Counted from the stretch's first letter, positions 36,646 to 45,897 are shown. The stretch is 64,000 bases of DNA from Pantoea sp. (GCF_028283705.1 NZ_JAPWKD010000032.1:434001-498000), one strand, 5' to 3'. Numbers and translations are program-made. Notes: generated from the sequence alone by a model not told the origin.

Positions 36646-36787
36646 CAACCCTGCCTCACATCGCGTTACTCGTTGTACTAATTGATTTTTTTCGAGACGA
36701 CGCGCAAAATAAACATCGTTGCATAGCGTAATTATCACAACCTGGTTAGTTTCCTCCGCACAAGGAAACGGATCAGGGAGAACATGG

Positions 36788-37300
36788 ATGACACTGGCGA
36801 TGATGAACACCCATAAAGCATACAAATCTCTGCAGCAGGCAGGCGTGGAAGAACGGCAGGCAGAAGTGCTGGTCGAGATCTTTGCCGAAATGCAGCAGGA
36901 ACATTCACTGACGAAGGCCGACCTCGCCCAGGCAATGGAGGGCGTGGTGCAGGGGCAGCAGGCCCTCAATCAACGCGTTGACCGATTAGAAGAGCGCGTT
37001 GACCTGTTTGAAAAAAACGTCAATGAACGCTTCGATCAGGTCGATAAACGTTTCATACAGATTGATAAACGTTTCGAACAGGTTGATAAACGTTTTGAGC
37101 AGGTGGACAAACGTTTCGACCAGGTCGATAAACGCTTCGATAAAATTGACGCACGGTTTGAAAAAACGGATGGCCAGATTCATACCCTACATCTGGACAT
37201 CATCGGTATGAAGAAAGAACTGCAATGGCTGAAGCGGGTGATGATGGCGGCCACCTGTGCCGTGGTGCTTGCCGCCAGCAAATATATCTTTATCAGCTAG
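36788..37300 (+). CDS. Coiled-coil membrane-tethered protein with heptad repeats (DUF1640-like)
   Basis: A 170-residue protein; the start at 36788 follows AGGGAG, while the frame is open from 36719. Residues about 55-135 form an uninterrupted coiled coil. Within it, residues 81-126 are six and a half near-identical seven-residue units of the form RF(D/E)QVDK. A single C-terminal membrane segment (about 150-168) ends the protein. The architecture is like DUF1640/CCDC90 proteins, which are membrane-anchored trimeric coiled coils. Function unknown. The 3' end overlaps the convergent acetyltransferase gene by 8 bases. Confidence 0.8.
   Translation: MTLAMMNTHKAYKSLQQAGVEERQAEVLVEIFAEMQQEHSLTKADLAQAMEGVVQGQQALNQRVDRLEERVDLFEKNVNERFDQVDKRFIQIDKRFEQVDKRFEQVDKRFDQVDKRFDKIDARFEKTDGQIHTLHLDIIGMKKELQWLKRVMMAATCAVVLAASKYIFIS
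37028..37165 (+). repeat. 21-bp tandem repeats encoding heptads
   Basis: Six 21-base units (37028-37153) plus a partial one, each encoding RFxQxDK, with mostly third-position differences. Copy number could vary between strains by slippage or recombination. Confidence 0.85.
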
Positions 37301-38006
37301 CCTGACGCAGCGCTTCCAGCCGGTTGCGCTGCGTACCTTCAGGGGTAAAGTTATCCGCCGCCAGCCAGCGTACAAATCCCTGTTTCACCTGCGGCCACTC
37401 ACTATCAATAATGGAAAACCAGCAGGTATCCCGGCTGCGGCCTTTGTAGACGATGGCCTGACGGAAAATCCCTTCAGACTGGAAGCCCAGCCGCAGTGCC
37501 GCCTTGCGTGAGGGTTGATTACAGCTATCACATTTCCACTCATAACGGCGGTAACCCAGTTGCTCAAACGCATAACGCATCAGTAAAAAATGCGCTTCGG
37601 TCGCCATACGTGTTTGCTTCAGCAAGGGGGAAAACGCCACATGCCCGATTTCAAGCACACCATGATTGGGTTCGATACGCATCAGCGCCAGCGTACCCAC
37701 AGCCCGGTTGGTTTGCCGGTCAATCACCGCAAAATGCATCGGATCGCGTCCATTCTCGATCTGACGCGCATAAGACAGATAAGCCTCTTCAGTGGCAAAA
37801 GGTTCTGCAAACATATAAGTCCAGTCCCGGCCATCCCCGGTTTGCGCATAGGCGGCATATAACTCCTGGCCATGCCGTTCCGCATTGAGCGGTTCGATAC
37901 GGCAATAGTCACCGGTAAAAGTCGTAAATTCCGGCCACGGGCGCGGCTGCCAGTCTGGCAACGCAAAACCCACCGGTTGTCCGTAAGCATTGGTGTTTTG
38001 AGACAT
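37293..38006 (-). CDS. GNAT-family N-acetyltransferase (RimJ/RimL-like)
   Basis: A 237-residue protein starting at the ATG at 38004-38006 behind AAGGAA; the frame extends to 38102 without support. The GNAT fold of the RimJ/RimL type is recognisable: VGTLALMRIEP, EIGHVAF and a C-terminal SRKAALRLGFQSEGIFR acetyl-CoA/backbone motif. It is divergent from a MocR regulator (107-bp spacer) that is the likely controller. The acceptor is unknown. Confidence 0.85.
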   Translation of the reverse strand: MSQNTNAYGQPVGFALPDWQPRPWPEFTTFTGDYCRIEPLNAERHGQELYAAYAQTGDGRDWTYMFAEPFATEEAYLSYARQIENGRDPMHFAVIDRQTNRAVGTLALMRIEPNHGVLEIGHVAFSPLLKQTRMATEAHFLLMRYAFEQLGYRRYEWKCDSCNQPSRKAALRLGFQSEGIFRQAIVYKGRSRDTCWFSIIDSEWPQVKQGFVRWLAADNFTPEGTQRNRLEALRQAS

Positions 38007-38113
38007 GATATTTTCCTTGTCGCTGGATGAGGTGTGAACAGCAGATTGCCACTTTGCTGGCTCGTTAAAAAGCACCATAATCAGACTTATTGATAGATCC
38101 ACGCGAGCGCAGC

Positions 38114-39562
38114 ATGAACACCTTTGATCTCAGCACCCTGCTGCTGGCCCCATTGCGTTGCGATGATGCCTTAACCCTGCAACAACAGCTTTTTCAGCGC
38201 ATCCGCCAGGCGATTCTGGCCGGTAAGCTGCCGGCAGGGACACGCCTGCCCGCCACGCGTCAGCTGGCGGCGGAACTACAGGTTTCGCGTAACACGGTCA
38301 TTGCCGTCTGGGCGCAGCTACAGGCAGAAGGTTTTCTCACCAGCGATCGCCAGGGCAGCCGTGTCAGTCCCATCGCACAGTTACCGCAGCCCTCCCCTGA
38401 CCCGGCAAACGCCGCAGAAATAAGGGTGGCCTCACGCGTGACACAGTTGCGTTCCTCTCACCGTACCCTGAACCAGGAGATGGCACTGCGACCCGGTATC
38501 CCCGCGTTATCACACTTCCCTCTGGCCCAGTGGCGGCGAGCTTTCAATCGCGTGATGCTGCATCAACCGCAGGCCCTGATGGGCTACGGTGATCCTCTCG
38601 GCGAGCGAACATTGCGTGAGGCGCTGGCACAGCATCTCGCTCTGGCGCGAGGTGTACGCTGCACGCCCGAGCAAATTGTTATCACTGAAGGGGCACAACA
38701 GGCCCTGTCATTGTGCGTACTGTTGCTGAGTAATCCGGGTGAGACTGGCTGGGTAGAAGAACCGGGCTATCGTGGGGCCAAAGCCGCCATGCGCGCGGGT
38801 GATATGCGTATCGAACCGGTCGCCGTTGATGCCCAGGGGCTGGCACCACAACCCGAGGACTGGCAGCAGCGCCCGCCACGTCTGATCTACACCACACCGA
38901 CCCACCAGTATCCCACCGGCGTGGTAATGAGTGCCTCACGCCGTCTGACGCTACTGGCTGCCGCTACAAAGCATCAGGCGTGGATCATTGAGGACGACTA
39001 CGACAGCGATTTTCGTTACAGCGGCGAACCGATTGCAGCGATGCAAGGTATGGCTTCGCAGACACCGGTCATCTACGTAGGATCGTTCAGTAAAACCCTG
39101 TTTCCTGCCCTGCGTCTGGGTTTTATGGTGCTGCCCGCACAGCTGGTCCCCCATTTACGCCCGGCGCTGCATGAACTGCTGCGTGGCGGCAACCGTCCGG
39201 AGCAGCAGGCGCTGGCGCACTTCCTGCGCAGTGGCGATTTCAGCCGTCACCTGAGCAAAATGCGCCGTCTGTATCGCCAACGCCAGGCCACCCTTCGTGC
39301 AGCCTTGATGCAACAATTCGGCGCGAAGGTGCCGTTACTCGGCGGAGAATGTGGGATGCATCTGGTGATGCAGCTACCAGCATCCCTCGCGGATATCACG
39401 CTGGTCGATCAACTGATAAAAACGGGTTATGCACCGGGTGCGTTATCGGGGTTTTATCTGGGGGAGGAGAAACAGCAGGGACTGGTGCTGGGATATGGCA
39501 ACACCAGCACCAGTCAGATTGGCAATGCAGTGGCGCAGTTAGCGCGCTTACTTAGCCTTTGA
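38114..39562 (+). CDS. MocR/PdxR-type transcriptional regulator (GntR HTH + aminotransferase fold)
   Basis: A 482-residue protein. The N-terminal GntR winged HTH (LPATRQLAAELQVSRNTV, near 60-80) is fused to a fold-type I PLP domain, with DYDSDFRY and the PLP lysine in SFSKTLFP. MocR proteins sense PLP, GABA or amino compounds and usually regulate the divergent neighbour, here the acetyltransferase. The start at 38114 is preferred over 38090, although its ribosome site is weak. It overlaps the next convergent gene by 11 bases. Confidence 0.88.
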   Translation: MNTFDLSTLLLAPLRCDDALTLQQQLFQRIRQAILAGKLPAGTRLPATRQLAAELQVSRNTVIAVWAQLQAEGFLTSDRQGSRVSPIAQLPQPSPDPANAAEIRVASRVTQLRSSHRTLNQEMALRPGIPALSHFPLAQWRRAFNRVMLHQPQALMGYGDPLGERTLREALAQHLALARGVRCTPEQIVITEGAQQALSLCVLLLSNPGETGWVEEPGYRGAKAAMRAGDMRIEPVAVDAQGLAPQPEDWQQRPPRLIYTTPTHQYPTGVVMSASRRLTLLAAATKHQAWIIEDDYDSDFRYSGEPIAAMQGMASQTPVIYVGSFSKTLFPALRLGFMVLPAQLVPHLRPALHELLRGGNRPEQQALAHFLRSGDFSRHLSKMRRLYRQRQATLRAALMQQFGAKVPLLGGECGMHLVMQLPASLADITLVDQLIKTGYAPGALSGFYLGEEKQQGLVLGYGNTSTSQIGNAVAQLARLLSL

Positions 39563-40013
39563 AGAAGATATCACCTGATTTTGCCATCACGATTTTACCG
39601 GTATCGTCGGTAATCAGGATGTAGTTGGCGTTGATATACGCCCAATGGGTATTTTCCTGCGGAGCCGGCAGATGACGCGGCTGCCATTCAGCAATAATGT
39701 AGGATTTACCACGATACTGATCCGGCACCACATCGCCGACTTTGTATTCTTTATAGTCGATGACGATGGTGGTCAGATCGTAATTATTCGGTGCTGCGGG
39801 TTGTGCCGCATTGTCCTGCGGCTGTGCTGGGGCGGCGGCCGCCGGAGCGTCGGTAACCGGAGTCTGGACCTGCGCGTCCGGTGCGGTTTGTTCCACCTGC
39901 GGTGGCGTGGGTACGTTATCAGTTTGCTCGCCTTCGGCCAGCGCGGCGGGCGTCAGGGTTAACGAGCCCAGAAAAAGTCCTGCAGAAAGAAGTACAGCGT
40001 GAGTCCTGCGCAT
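39552..40013 (-). CDS. Periplasmic RcnB-family protein
   Basis: A 153-residue exported protein starting at 40013 (MRRTHAVLL). The signal peptide ends near ALAEG (residue about 26). A Pro/Ala/Gln-rich linker (30-75) is followed by a compact C-terminal domain of the RcnB type (GDVVPDQYRGKSYIIAEW, YILITDDTGKIV). RcnB in E. coli tunes Ni/Co homeostasis; no metal ligands specific to that role are seen here. A Ni/Co transporter lies 7 kb away but not in an operon with it. Confidence 0.75.
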   Translation of the reverse strand: MRRTHAVLLSAGLFLGSLTLTPAALAEGEQTDNVPTPPQVEQTAPDAQVQTPVTDAPAAAAPAQPQDNAAQPAAPNNYDLTTIVIDYKEYKVGDVVPDQYRGKSYIIAEWQPRHLPAPQENTHWAYINANYILITDDTGKIVMAKSGDIFFKG

Positions 40014-40186
40014 GGTGATTTCCACTCTGGTTGATTATTACCGGTTCAATGTACTGACAAGTGCAGAACGCGGAAGGTTCCCCGGTGCGTTTTGCACCCC
40101 GCAACCTGCGCGTCAAATTTCGCCCGACAGCATACAACAGCCAATGCGCTTTTCCGCTAAGCAAAATTGCAAGCAACCATGTTACA

Positions 40187-41356
40187 TCAGGGCTGGCGAT
40201 CCTTGTGCGCCAAATCCCTGAGCAAGGCAATGCCAAGGTAGTTGCTCCAGTTAAACGCATTTTGCAGCACCACAATCGCGTTGCCGTTGTGCTGATCAAA
40301 CCCGATAAAGCTGGAATACCCACCGATATAACCGACCTGATAAGTGATTTTCTGCTCACCATAATGATCGGTAACCCAGGCAATATTCTGCGACTGGTTG
40401 CCATGCTGCTGGTAATCCTGCCCGACCTGCGTGAAAGCCTGGTTAATCGCCTGATCGGGTGTCGCGCTAAGATGCGCGTCGAGATAACGGATCAGATCAC
40501 GCGCGTTACTGTACAAACTGGCTGCCGCCATCATGTTGTTGTTAAATTGCCAGTCCGGTGCCAGCTGTCCACGGGCAATCAACTTCGGCTGGTCACCCGC
40601 GTGACCCAACGCTCGCCAGGGGAAATTACGCAGCGTTGCTGCTTCGAAACTGCTGCTGGTCATCCCCAGCGGGATAAACAGATTGCGTTGCGCGAGGCTT
40701 TCAATGTTCTGATGGAAACGATGTTGCAGAATGTAGCCAAGCAACGCGTAGCCGAGATTGGAATATTGTGCCGCCGGGTGGCTGGGGGCGCGAAAATCGG
40801 CCAGATACTCCAGCACCGCATCGCTGTCGAGGTTGCCATAGAAATTTTCACCGCTGGCAAGATAACGCATGAATTTGATCAACATCGGCAAATCCATATT
40901 CTGACGCGGCAGACCGGATGTATGCGTCACCAGCTGAAGCAACGTAATGCGTCTGGCATCGGCGCTGAGCGATACCGAGGCAGGTAGCAAAGTCGCCAGC
41001 GTATCATTCCAGTGCAGTTCGCCACGATTGACCAGCTCGATGATCACTTCGGCCGTCATCCCCTTACTCAGCGATCCAAGCGCAAACAAGGTATCCGGGG
41101 TGATCGGATAGCGATGCACCGCATCAGTGATGCCAAAGCTGTAAAACTGCGGCGCACCTCGTTGATGGATAATGGCAATGCTGATGCCGGAAACCTGCTT
41201 CTGCTGCATGTAATGCCGCACCATATCATCGACATTTTCATGGAAGGTGGCGTGCGAAAGATAAACGTCGTCACTCACCGGGGCAGACGTTTGCGACAGA
41301 GTGCCACAGGCACTGAGCAACACCGCCATCACCAGTAGCGTGAACAGCCTCATCAC
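40187..41356 (-). CDS. Serine hydrolase lipoprotein (class C beta-lactamase / esterase fold)
   Basis: A 389-residue protein with a lipoprotein signal (LLSAC, Cys17), so anchored to a membrane facing the periplasm. The nucleophile motif SxxK is S95-L-S-K98 and the second motif is Y198-S-N200. The family covers class C beta-lactamases, DD-peptidases and esterases; there is no basis here to claim resistance. Start could be either of two adjacent Met codons (41356 or 41353). Confidence 0.85.
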   Translation of the reverse strand: MMRLFTLLVMAVLLSACGTLSQTSAPVSDDVYLSHATFHENVDDMVRHYMQQKQVSGISIAIIHQRGAPQFYSFGITDAVHRYPITPDTLFALGSLSKGMTAEVIIELVNRGELHWNDTLATLLPASVSLSADARRITLLQLVTHTSGLPRQNMDLPMLIKFMRYLASGENFYGNLDSDAVLEYLADFRAPSHPAAQYSNLGYALLGYILQHRFHQNIESLAQRNLFIPLGMTSSSFEAATLRNFPWRALGHAGDQPKLIARGQLAPDWQFNNNMMAAASLYSNARDLIRYLDAHLSATPDQAINQAFTQVGQDYQQHGNQSQNIAWVTDHYGEQKITYQVGYIGGYSSFIGFDQHNGNAIVVLQNAFNWSNYLGIALLRDLAHKDRQP

Positions 41357-41451
41357 AAAGCCATCTCAGAGATAAAAGGGAAGATCACAGGTATTTTTAA
41401 GTCAAATTAACAGGTTGGGGGAAATCATCGCTGATGTATCTGGCGAAATAT

Positions 41452-41483
41452 AACACAGAACCACCCGCAGAATACGGGTGGTG
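41452..41483 (-). terminator. Hairpin after the NlpA-type gene
   Basis: On the minus strand CCACCCG/CGGGTGG arms (41481-41475, 41467-41461) with a 7-base loop are followed by TTCTGTGTT; moderate terminator. Confidence 0.55.
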
Positions 41484-41490
41484 ACAGGAA

Positions 41491-42276
41491 TTAAAGATGT
41501 ACCGGAATCACCGACCCTTTGTACTGCTGGTTGATAAATTCAGCCGTTTGTTTTGACTCAAGATCTTTCGCCAGCTCCAGAATACGCGGGTCATGCGCCA
41601 GTTTTGGTGTCGTCACCAATACGTTCGCATAGGGATTGCCCTTCGCCTGTTCCAGCGCCAGCGCGTCCTTCGACGGCACCAGACCCGCCTGCAAAGCATA
41701 GTTACCGTTGATGATCGCAAGCGTGGCATCATCCAGCGCACGCGGCAGCTGTGGCGCTTCAATCTCAATAATCTTCAGATGATGCGGATTGTCGCTGATG
41801 TCGGCAGTCGTCACCAGCGTACTGGCATCACCACTTCCCTTCAGTTTAATCACCCCATTCGCCTGCAACAGGTACAGCGCGCGGCTCAGATTGGTGACAT
41901 TATTTGGCACCGCAACCTGTGCACCATCAGGGATATCCTTCAACGATTTGATTTTGTGCGAATAAATCCCCAGCGGCTCAATATGTACCGTCGCAACCAC
42001 CACAAACTTCTCGCCCAGCGCTTTTTCCTGATCGCGCAAGTAAGGCACGTGCTGGAAGTAGTTGGCATCAACATCGCCACGCGCCAGCAGCTCGTTGGCA
42101 TTGAGGTTGCCGTTCAGTTCAATCACCTTCAGATCGAGATGCTTATCCGTCTGTTTGATCTGGTTAAGGATTTCGCTGTGTGGCACCGGATCGGCTGCCA
42201 CGCGTAATGCGGCAGCCGAGGCCCATGTGGTCATCAGCGAAAATAACGCCAGTCCAGCTATCACCTTTTTATGCAT
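41491..42276 (-). CDS. NlpA/MetQ-family ABC substrate-binding protein
   Basis: A 261-residue exported binding protein of the MetQ/NlpA type. The N-terminal signal peptide ends around WASAAA, with no lipobox cysteine, unlike MetQ lipoproteins. Family motifs include ANYFQHVPYL and VAVPNNVTNLSRALYLL. It is 16 bases downstream of the 2OG-Fe(II) oxygenase gene and probably co-transcribed. No permease or ATPase genes of its own are present, so it either borrows a MetNI-like transporter or the partners lie elsewhere. Confidence 0.87.
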   Translation of the reverse strand: MHKKVIAGLALFSLMTTWASAAALRVAADPVPHSEILNQIKQTDKHLDLKVIELNGNLNANELLARGDVDANYFQHVPYLRDQEKALGEKFVVVATVHIEPLGIYSHKIKSLKDIPDGAQVAVPNNVTNLSRALYLLQANGVIKLKGSGDASTLVTTADISDNPHHLKIIEIEAPQLPRALDDATLAIINGNYALQAGLVPSKDALALEQAKGNPYANVLVTTPKLAHDPRILELAKDLESKQTAEFINQQYKGSVIPVHL

Positions 42277-42292
42277 ATGTTTTCCTTAGTTC

Positions 42293-43312
42293 TTATGATT
42301 TAACGGTATTGAGAGTGTCGGCGTAGTAACGCTGCGCGACATCGCGATGCGATCGCAAACGCCCTTTCAGGTAATTCCAGCCTACATCGCGAATCAGCGG
42401 GTTAGCAGGATCGCTGGTCGGCCCCTGCGCCTCCGCCGCCAGTGAGGCAGGCAATTGATAAAGTGGCACCTGGGCATCCAGCTGTGCGCCGAGGAAAAAG
42501 GCCACGGAGATACGCTCCTTGCGCAGCGGTGGTGACACCACACGATGTACCGTGGCGCGCAAATAGCCATTGGTCGCCAGTTCCAGCAATTCGCCAATGT
42601 TCACCACAAAGGCACCGGGTTTCGGCAACGCATCCACCCAGTTGCCGGGCATGACTTCCACCTGCAACCCCGGCTGTTCGTCCTGTAACAAAAAGGTGAG
42701 AAAGCCGGAGTCTTTATGCGCCCCCACTCCCTGCTGGCTCGCCTCCGCCTCCTGGCCGGGGTAGCGGATCAGTTTGACGTGTTCATTGGGATGGGTGCCG
42801 TACAGCGCATCAAAAGCATTGGCAGGCAGAGATAGCGATTTGGCGAAGGCACGCAGCAAACGCAGAGCCACATCGGTCATCGCCTGCTGCCAGGCATAAA
42901 TTACCGGACGCAGCTGCGGCAGTGCCTCCGGCCACAGATTCGGCCCCTGCAGGCGCTTCCATGCGGGATCCCCCGGCAGCAGCGTGAGTGCAGCCCGTTC
43001 AGCGCCAATATCAAACTGCTCACGCTGGTCACGTTGATCGCGGGTATATTCCACGCCCGCCCGGTTGTAGCCGCGAAAATGTGGCGAATGGATCATCGAC
43101 ACCCGCTGTTTTTCCGTCTCCGCTAAGGCGAAAAAGGCGCGGGTGAGACTCTGCACATTTTGCAGCAGCTGTGGATTAATGCCGTGATTAACAAGGTAGA
43201 AAAAACCGATATCACGCGCGGTTTCCCGTAATCCGGTAAGATGTTCTGCCTGTTCAGCGGTGGGGAATTCGAGCAGAGCCAAATCCAGTACTGGCAAGGT
43301 GCTTATGCCCAT
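42293..43312 (-). CDS. 2-oxoglutarate/Fe(II)-dependent oxygenase (isopenicillin N synthase-like)
   Basis: A 339-residue non-haem iron oxygenase. DIOX_N-type N-terminus (FFYLVNHGI). The catalytic core has the iron ligands in GAHKDSGFLTFLLQD (His and Asp of HxD) and in TVHRVVSPP (distal His), and the 2-oxoglutarate-binding Arg near RISVAFF. Such enzymes hydroxylate or cyclise small molecules. Pairing with an NlpA-type binding protein suggests the substrate is an imported amino-acid-like compound; this is inference. Confidence 0.87.
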   Translation of the reverse strand: MGISTLPVLDLALLEFPTAEQAEHLTGLRETARDIGFFYLVNHGINPQLLQNVQSLTRAFFALAETEKQRVSMIHSPHFRGYNRAGVEYTRDQRDQREQFDIGAERAALTLLPGDPAWKRLQGPNLWPEALPQLRPVIYAWQQAMTDVALRLLRAFAKSLSLPANAFDALYGTHPNEHVKLIRYPGQEAEASQQGVGAHKDSGFLTFLLQDEQPGLQVEVMPGNWVDALPKPGAFVVNIGELLELATNGYLRATVHRVVSPPLRKERISVAFFLGAQLDAQVPLYQLPASLAAEAQGPTSDPANPLIRDVGWNYLKGRLRSHRDVAQRYYADTLNTVKS

Positions 43313-43545
43313 GATAGTTGCGTCCTTTGTGCAGCAAGTGTCGGTAGTTACGCTGACATTGGTCGCGAATCAGGGCCAATAATGTTGAGCAATATGTTAT
43401 GGGAAATGATTTTTAGGAGAGGTTCAGCAATGGATAGTCATAAAGTGGCAATCGATGGCTGAATCACTATGCTTGCCGCTATAATCGCGCGTTATCGACG
43501 TTGGGCAATGCGCCCGCCAATAAGCACAGACGCAGGAGATGCCGT

Positions 43546-44220
43546 ATGAACCAGGGCCCGTTAACCGAGAAAGAACTGAACTGGCTGGAGGAGATGCTGG
43601 AGAAATACGGCAATGAACATTCCGTGGTGGATGTCGCCGAACTCGATGGCATGCTGACAGCGCTGCTTTCTGGCCCGAACGACATCGAGCCGAGCGAATG
43701 GCTGGTGGCGATGTGGGGTGGTCAGAAACACATTCCGAAGTGGTCCAGCGAGCGCGAAATGGATCGCTTTATGACCCTGACGTTCCAGCATATGAATGAT
43801 ATCGCCGAGCGTTTAAGCGAATTCCCGGACCAGTTCGATCCGTTGTTCGGCACGCGGGAGATGGAAGGCCAGGAATTCACCGTGGTGGAAGAGTGGTGCT
43901 TTGGTTATATGCGCGGCGTCGCGCTGGATGACTGGTCTGCCCTGCCGCAAGCGCAGCAGCCCGCGCTGGATGCCATCGCTTTGCATGGCAGCGAAGAGAA
44001 TTTCGCCAAACTCGATGGCTTCTCACCGGAACAGTTTGAGGCCAGCATCGAGGCGATTCTCCCGGCAGCGTTGCAACTGCATGATTACTGGCAGGAGCAG
44101 CGTCTTGCACAACCCGAGCCAGCGCCGCAGGTGCCGTATTTTGCCGGGGAGAAAGTGGGCCGTAACGATCCCTGCCCGTGCGGCAGCGGCAAAAAATACA
44201 AGCAGTGCTGCATGAAGTAA
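43546..44220 (+). CDS. yecA: YecA family UPF0149 protein with SEC-C zinc motif
   Basis: A 224-residue protein starting at the ATG at 43546 behind AGGAGAT; the open frame from 43501 is unsupported. UPF0149 helical domain (1-180) and a C-terminal SEC-C motif, NDPCPCGSGKKYKQCCMK, the zinc site also found at the end of SecA. It is close to E. coli YecA along the length. It is likely a ribosome- or SecA-associated accessory protein; the role is not established. Confidence 0.93.
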   Translation: MNQGPLTEKELNWLEEMLEKYGNEHSVVDVAELDGMLTALLSGPNDIEPSEWLVAMWGGQKHIPKWSSEREMDRFMTLTFQHMNDIAERLSEFPDQFDPLFGTREMEGQEFTVVEEWCFGYMRGVALDDWSALPQAQQPALDAIALHGSEENFAKLDGFSPEQFEASIEAILPAALQLHDYWQEQRLAQPEPAPQVPYFAGEKVGRNDPCPCGSGKKYKQCCMK

Positions 44221-44233
44221 CAACTATTAAGGT

Positions 44234-44322
44234 GCGCAATAAATTGCGCCGCTACGGCCCATTGCGATATTGGATTACGGCGTTAATCATCACACATCGT
44301 GTAGCGGCGCGATTTATCGCGC
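44234..44322. repeat. REP-like palindromic repeat, copy 2
   Basis: Arms of 22 bases (44234-44255 and 44301-44322) around 45 bases. The right arm is identical to that of copy 1; the left differs at two compensating-type positions (GCGCAATAAATTGCGC). The element fills the gap between convergent yecA and the DUF1176 gene, whose stop codon lies inside the right arm. Confidence 0.75.
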
Positions 44323-45363
44323 AGGTTTGACGTTGGTCACCAGCGTCGGCAGTTGCCACGGGCCGCCCGCACGAATAGCGCGACACATGCCCGTGGTGGC
44401 TTCACTGCTTTGCTGGAAATCTTTACCGTCCCACACCCAGGCAGCCGTACTCCAGCAATCGCCGATCCCTCGCCCTTTTTGTGCCAGCGAAATCACCCCA
44501 TCGCTGTAGTCTGAAGCGGAATCGGTGATGAGTTCGGGTTTCTGTTGCAGGCGTTTATCCATCAGCCAGTAGCCATAACCTTCGTTATAGGCACCGCGCC
44601 AGCACAGGGCGGAAATCAGGACATGTGAGCCATCGACCGGCGTCAGCGTGATGGGCTCAGCACCAGCTTCTGGCTGATCGTCAGACGGTTCAAGATTATC
44701 GCAGCTGTCATCATCAGTAAGCGAAGCGATGAGCTGCGGCTTCACCGATGACAGCTCCTGTGCGCTTAACGGGCGCGGCTGGGCTTTGATGACTTTCACC
44801 TGCTGAATCACCGGCGCCGCCACCGCCACCAGCGTGCTGCTCTCTGGCTTATCGCCTTTTCTGATCATCGCACCGGGCGTACCAATACGTCCCTGCGCAT
44901 CATCCATTTTCAGCAGGGTGGCAAAAGCGCCATTGCCAGACAGCTCAAATGGTTCAACGCCGCCGCGAAACTCGACGGTGCCACTGCCTTTGACGGCGGT
45001 GATCACGGCCTGCGTCTGTGCTTCGGTTAAGCGCCATTCGTCATTATCGGTCTTTTGCAGCTCACCGAGAGCAGTGTTGTCGATCCACAGCGACAGCGCT
45101 GCCACCGGCTTCGGCTCCTCATCCATGGTATCGGCCAGCACCACTTCCCCGCTCACCAAAGTGCCCGGGCCCGCCTGACGCGTCAGCAATACCGATCCAC
45201 CCGCACCTTCCTCGGTGCTGTAGCCAGCCGCGCGGCAGGTCAGCGTGTTGTCGCACGCCAGCTCCCAGTCTTTATGACTGTAAGAAACGCCGCTGTCGTC
45301 TGCCCACAGCGGCGTAGCCATGCTGGCGAACAGCGCGAGCGCCAGCAGGTATCGGGAAGTCAT
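44314..45363 (-). CDS. DUF1176 periplasmic protein
   Basis: A 349-residue exported protein; signal peptide MTSRYLLALALFASMATPLWA. It reads as a DUF1176 member, with paired cysteines (CDN..CRA near 37-44; SCDN; LCWRG; DCWS; MCRA) likely forming disulphides. Function unknown. The last codons and stop (KPAR-stop) are supplied by the REP-like repeat arm, so the C-terminus may have been reset by repeat insertion. Confidence 0.8.
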   Translation of the reverse strand: MTSRYLLALALFASMATPLWADDSGVSYSHKDWELACDNTLTCRAAGYSTEEGAGGSVLLTRQAGPGTLVSGEVVLADTMDEEPKPVAALSLWIDNTALGELQKTDNDEWRLTEAQTQAVITAVKGSGTVEFRGGVEPFELSGNGAFATLLKMDDAQGRIGTPGAMIRKGDKPESSTLVAVAAPVIQQVKVIKAQPRPLSAQELSSVKPQLIASLTDDDSCDNLEPSDDQPEAGAEPITLTPVDGSHVLISALCWRGAYNEGYGYWLMDKRLQQKPELITDSASDYSDGVISLAQKGRGIGDCWSTAAWVWDGKDFQQSSEATTGMCRAIRAGGPWQLPTLVTNVKPAR

Positions 45364-45460
45364 GCCATCTCTCCATAATGGTAAAGGTGGCTAGTGTGCG
45401 CAGTTTTTTGGACGGGGAGAAGTGAATTTTTGGCGAACATGTGACTAAATCATCGAAACG

Positions 45461-45790
45461 CTATTCATATAACCAGCGTCCTGCCTTTGCCGATTCAATC
45501 AACATACCCAGCGTGAAATCCGGTACCACCGGCACGGCACGCTTATTAAAAGGATTGAGGATTTCGCTCAGGGATAACTCAGGAGGGTAATAGGTTTCTA
45601 TGGCAAAGGTACCGCGTGCCACATTGAATTCGGCAAAAAACTCCTCCATCAAAGCGGCGGCTTCGTCGTCCTCAAAGTTAAGATCGCTATCAATATCAAT
45701 CTGCGGTGTCAGCGTTCTTTGCTTAAACAAATATACGCCATCGTAGCGGCGGACAAGCTCATAGATGCGCTGTTCGATGTCATCTGACAT
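45461..45790 (-). CDS. DUF1493-like small protein
   Basis: A 109-residue soluble acidic protein starting at 45788-45790 behind GGGGAAAG; the frame extends to 45901. It resembles DUF1493 proteins (EERIYxLVRRY-type N-terminus, FFAEFNV, IETYYPPE). Function unknown; related genes often occur in pairs near regulators. It lies 107 bases downstream of an AraC-family gene on the same strand. Confidence 0.65.
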   Translation of the reverse strand: MSDDIEQRIYELVRRYDGVYLFKQRTLTPQIDIDSDLNFEDDEAAALMEEFFAEFNVARGTFAIETYYPPELSLSEILNPFNKRAVPVVPDFTLGMLIESAKAGRWLYE

Positions 45791-45897
45791 AGCGTCTTTC
45801 CCCTTACGAATTCCGATGAGTCGGGCGGCTATTCTGCCACGATATGGGCGGGACGTGTCGATAAACTCCCGACAGCACACGCCGCCGGGAGTGTCGA

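Noticed and set aside
40061..40987. 308-codon plus-strand ORF opposite the serine hydrolase
   Set aside because: The minus-strand gene has a lipoprotein signal and catalytic motifs; this frame has none.
40187..41356. Antibiotic-resistance beta-lactamase
   Set aside because: The SxxK and YxN motifs are shared by esterases and DD-peptidases, and the lipoprotein signal and overall sequence give no AmpC-specific evidence.
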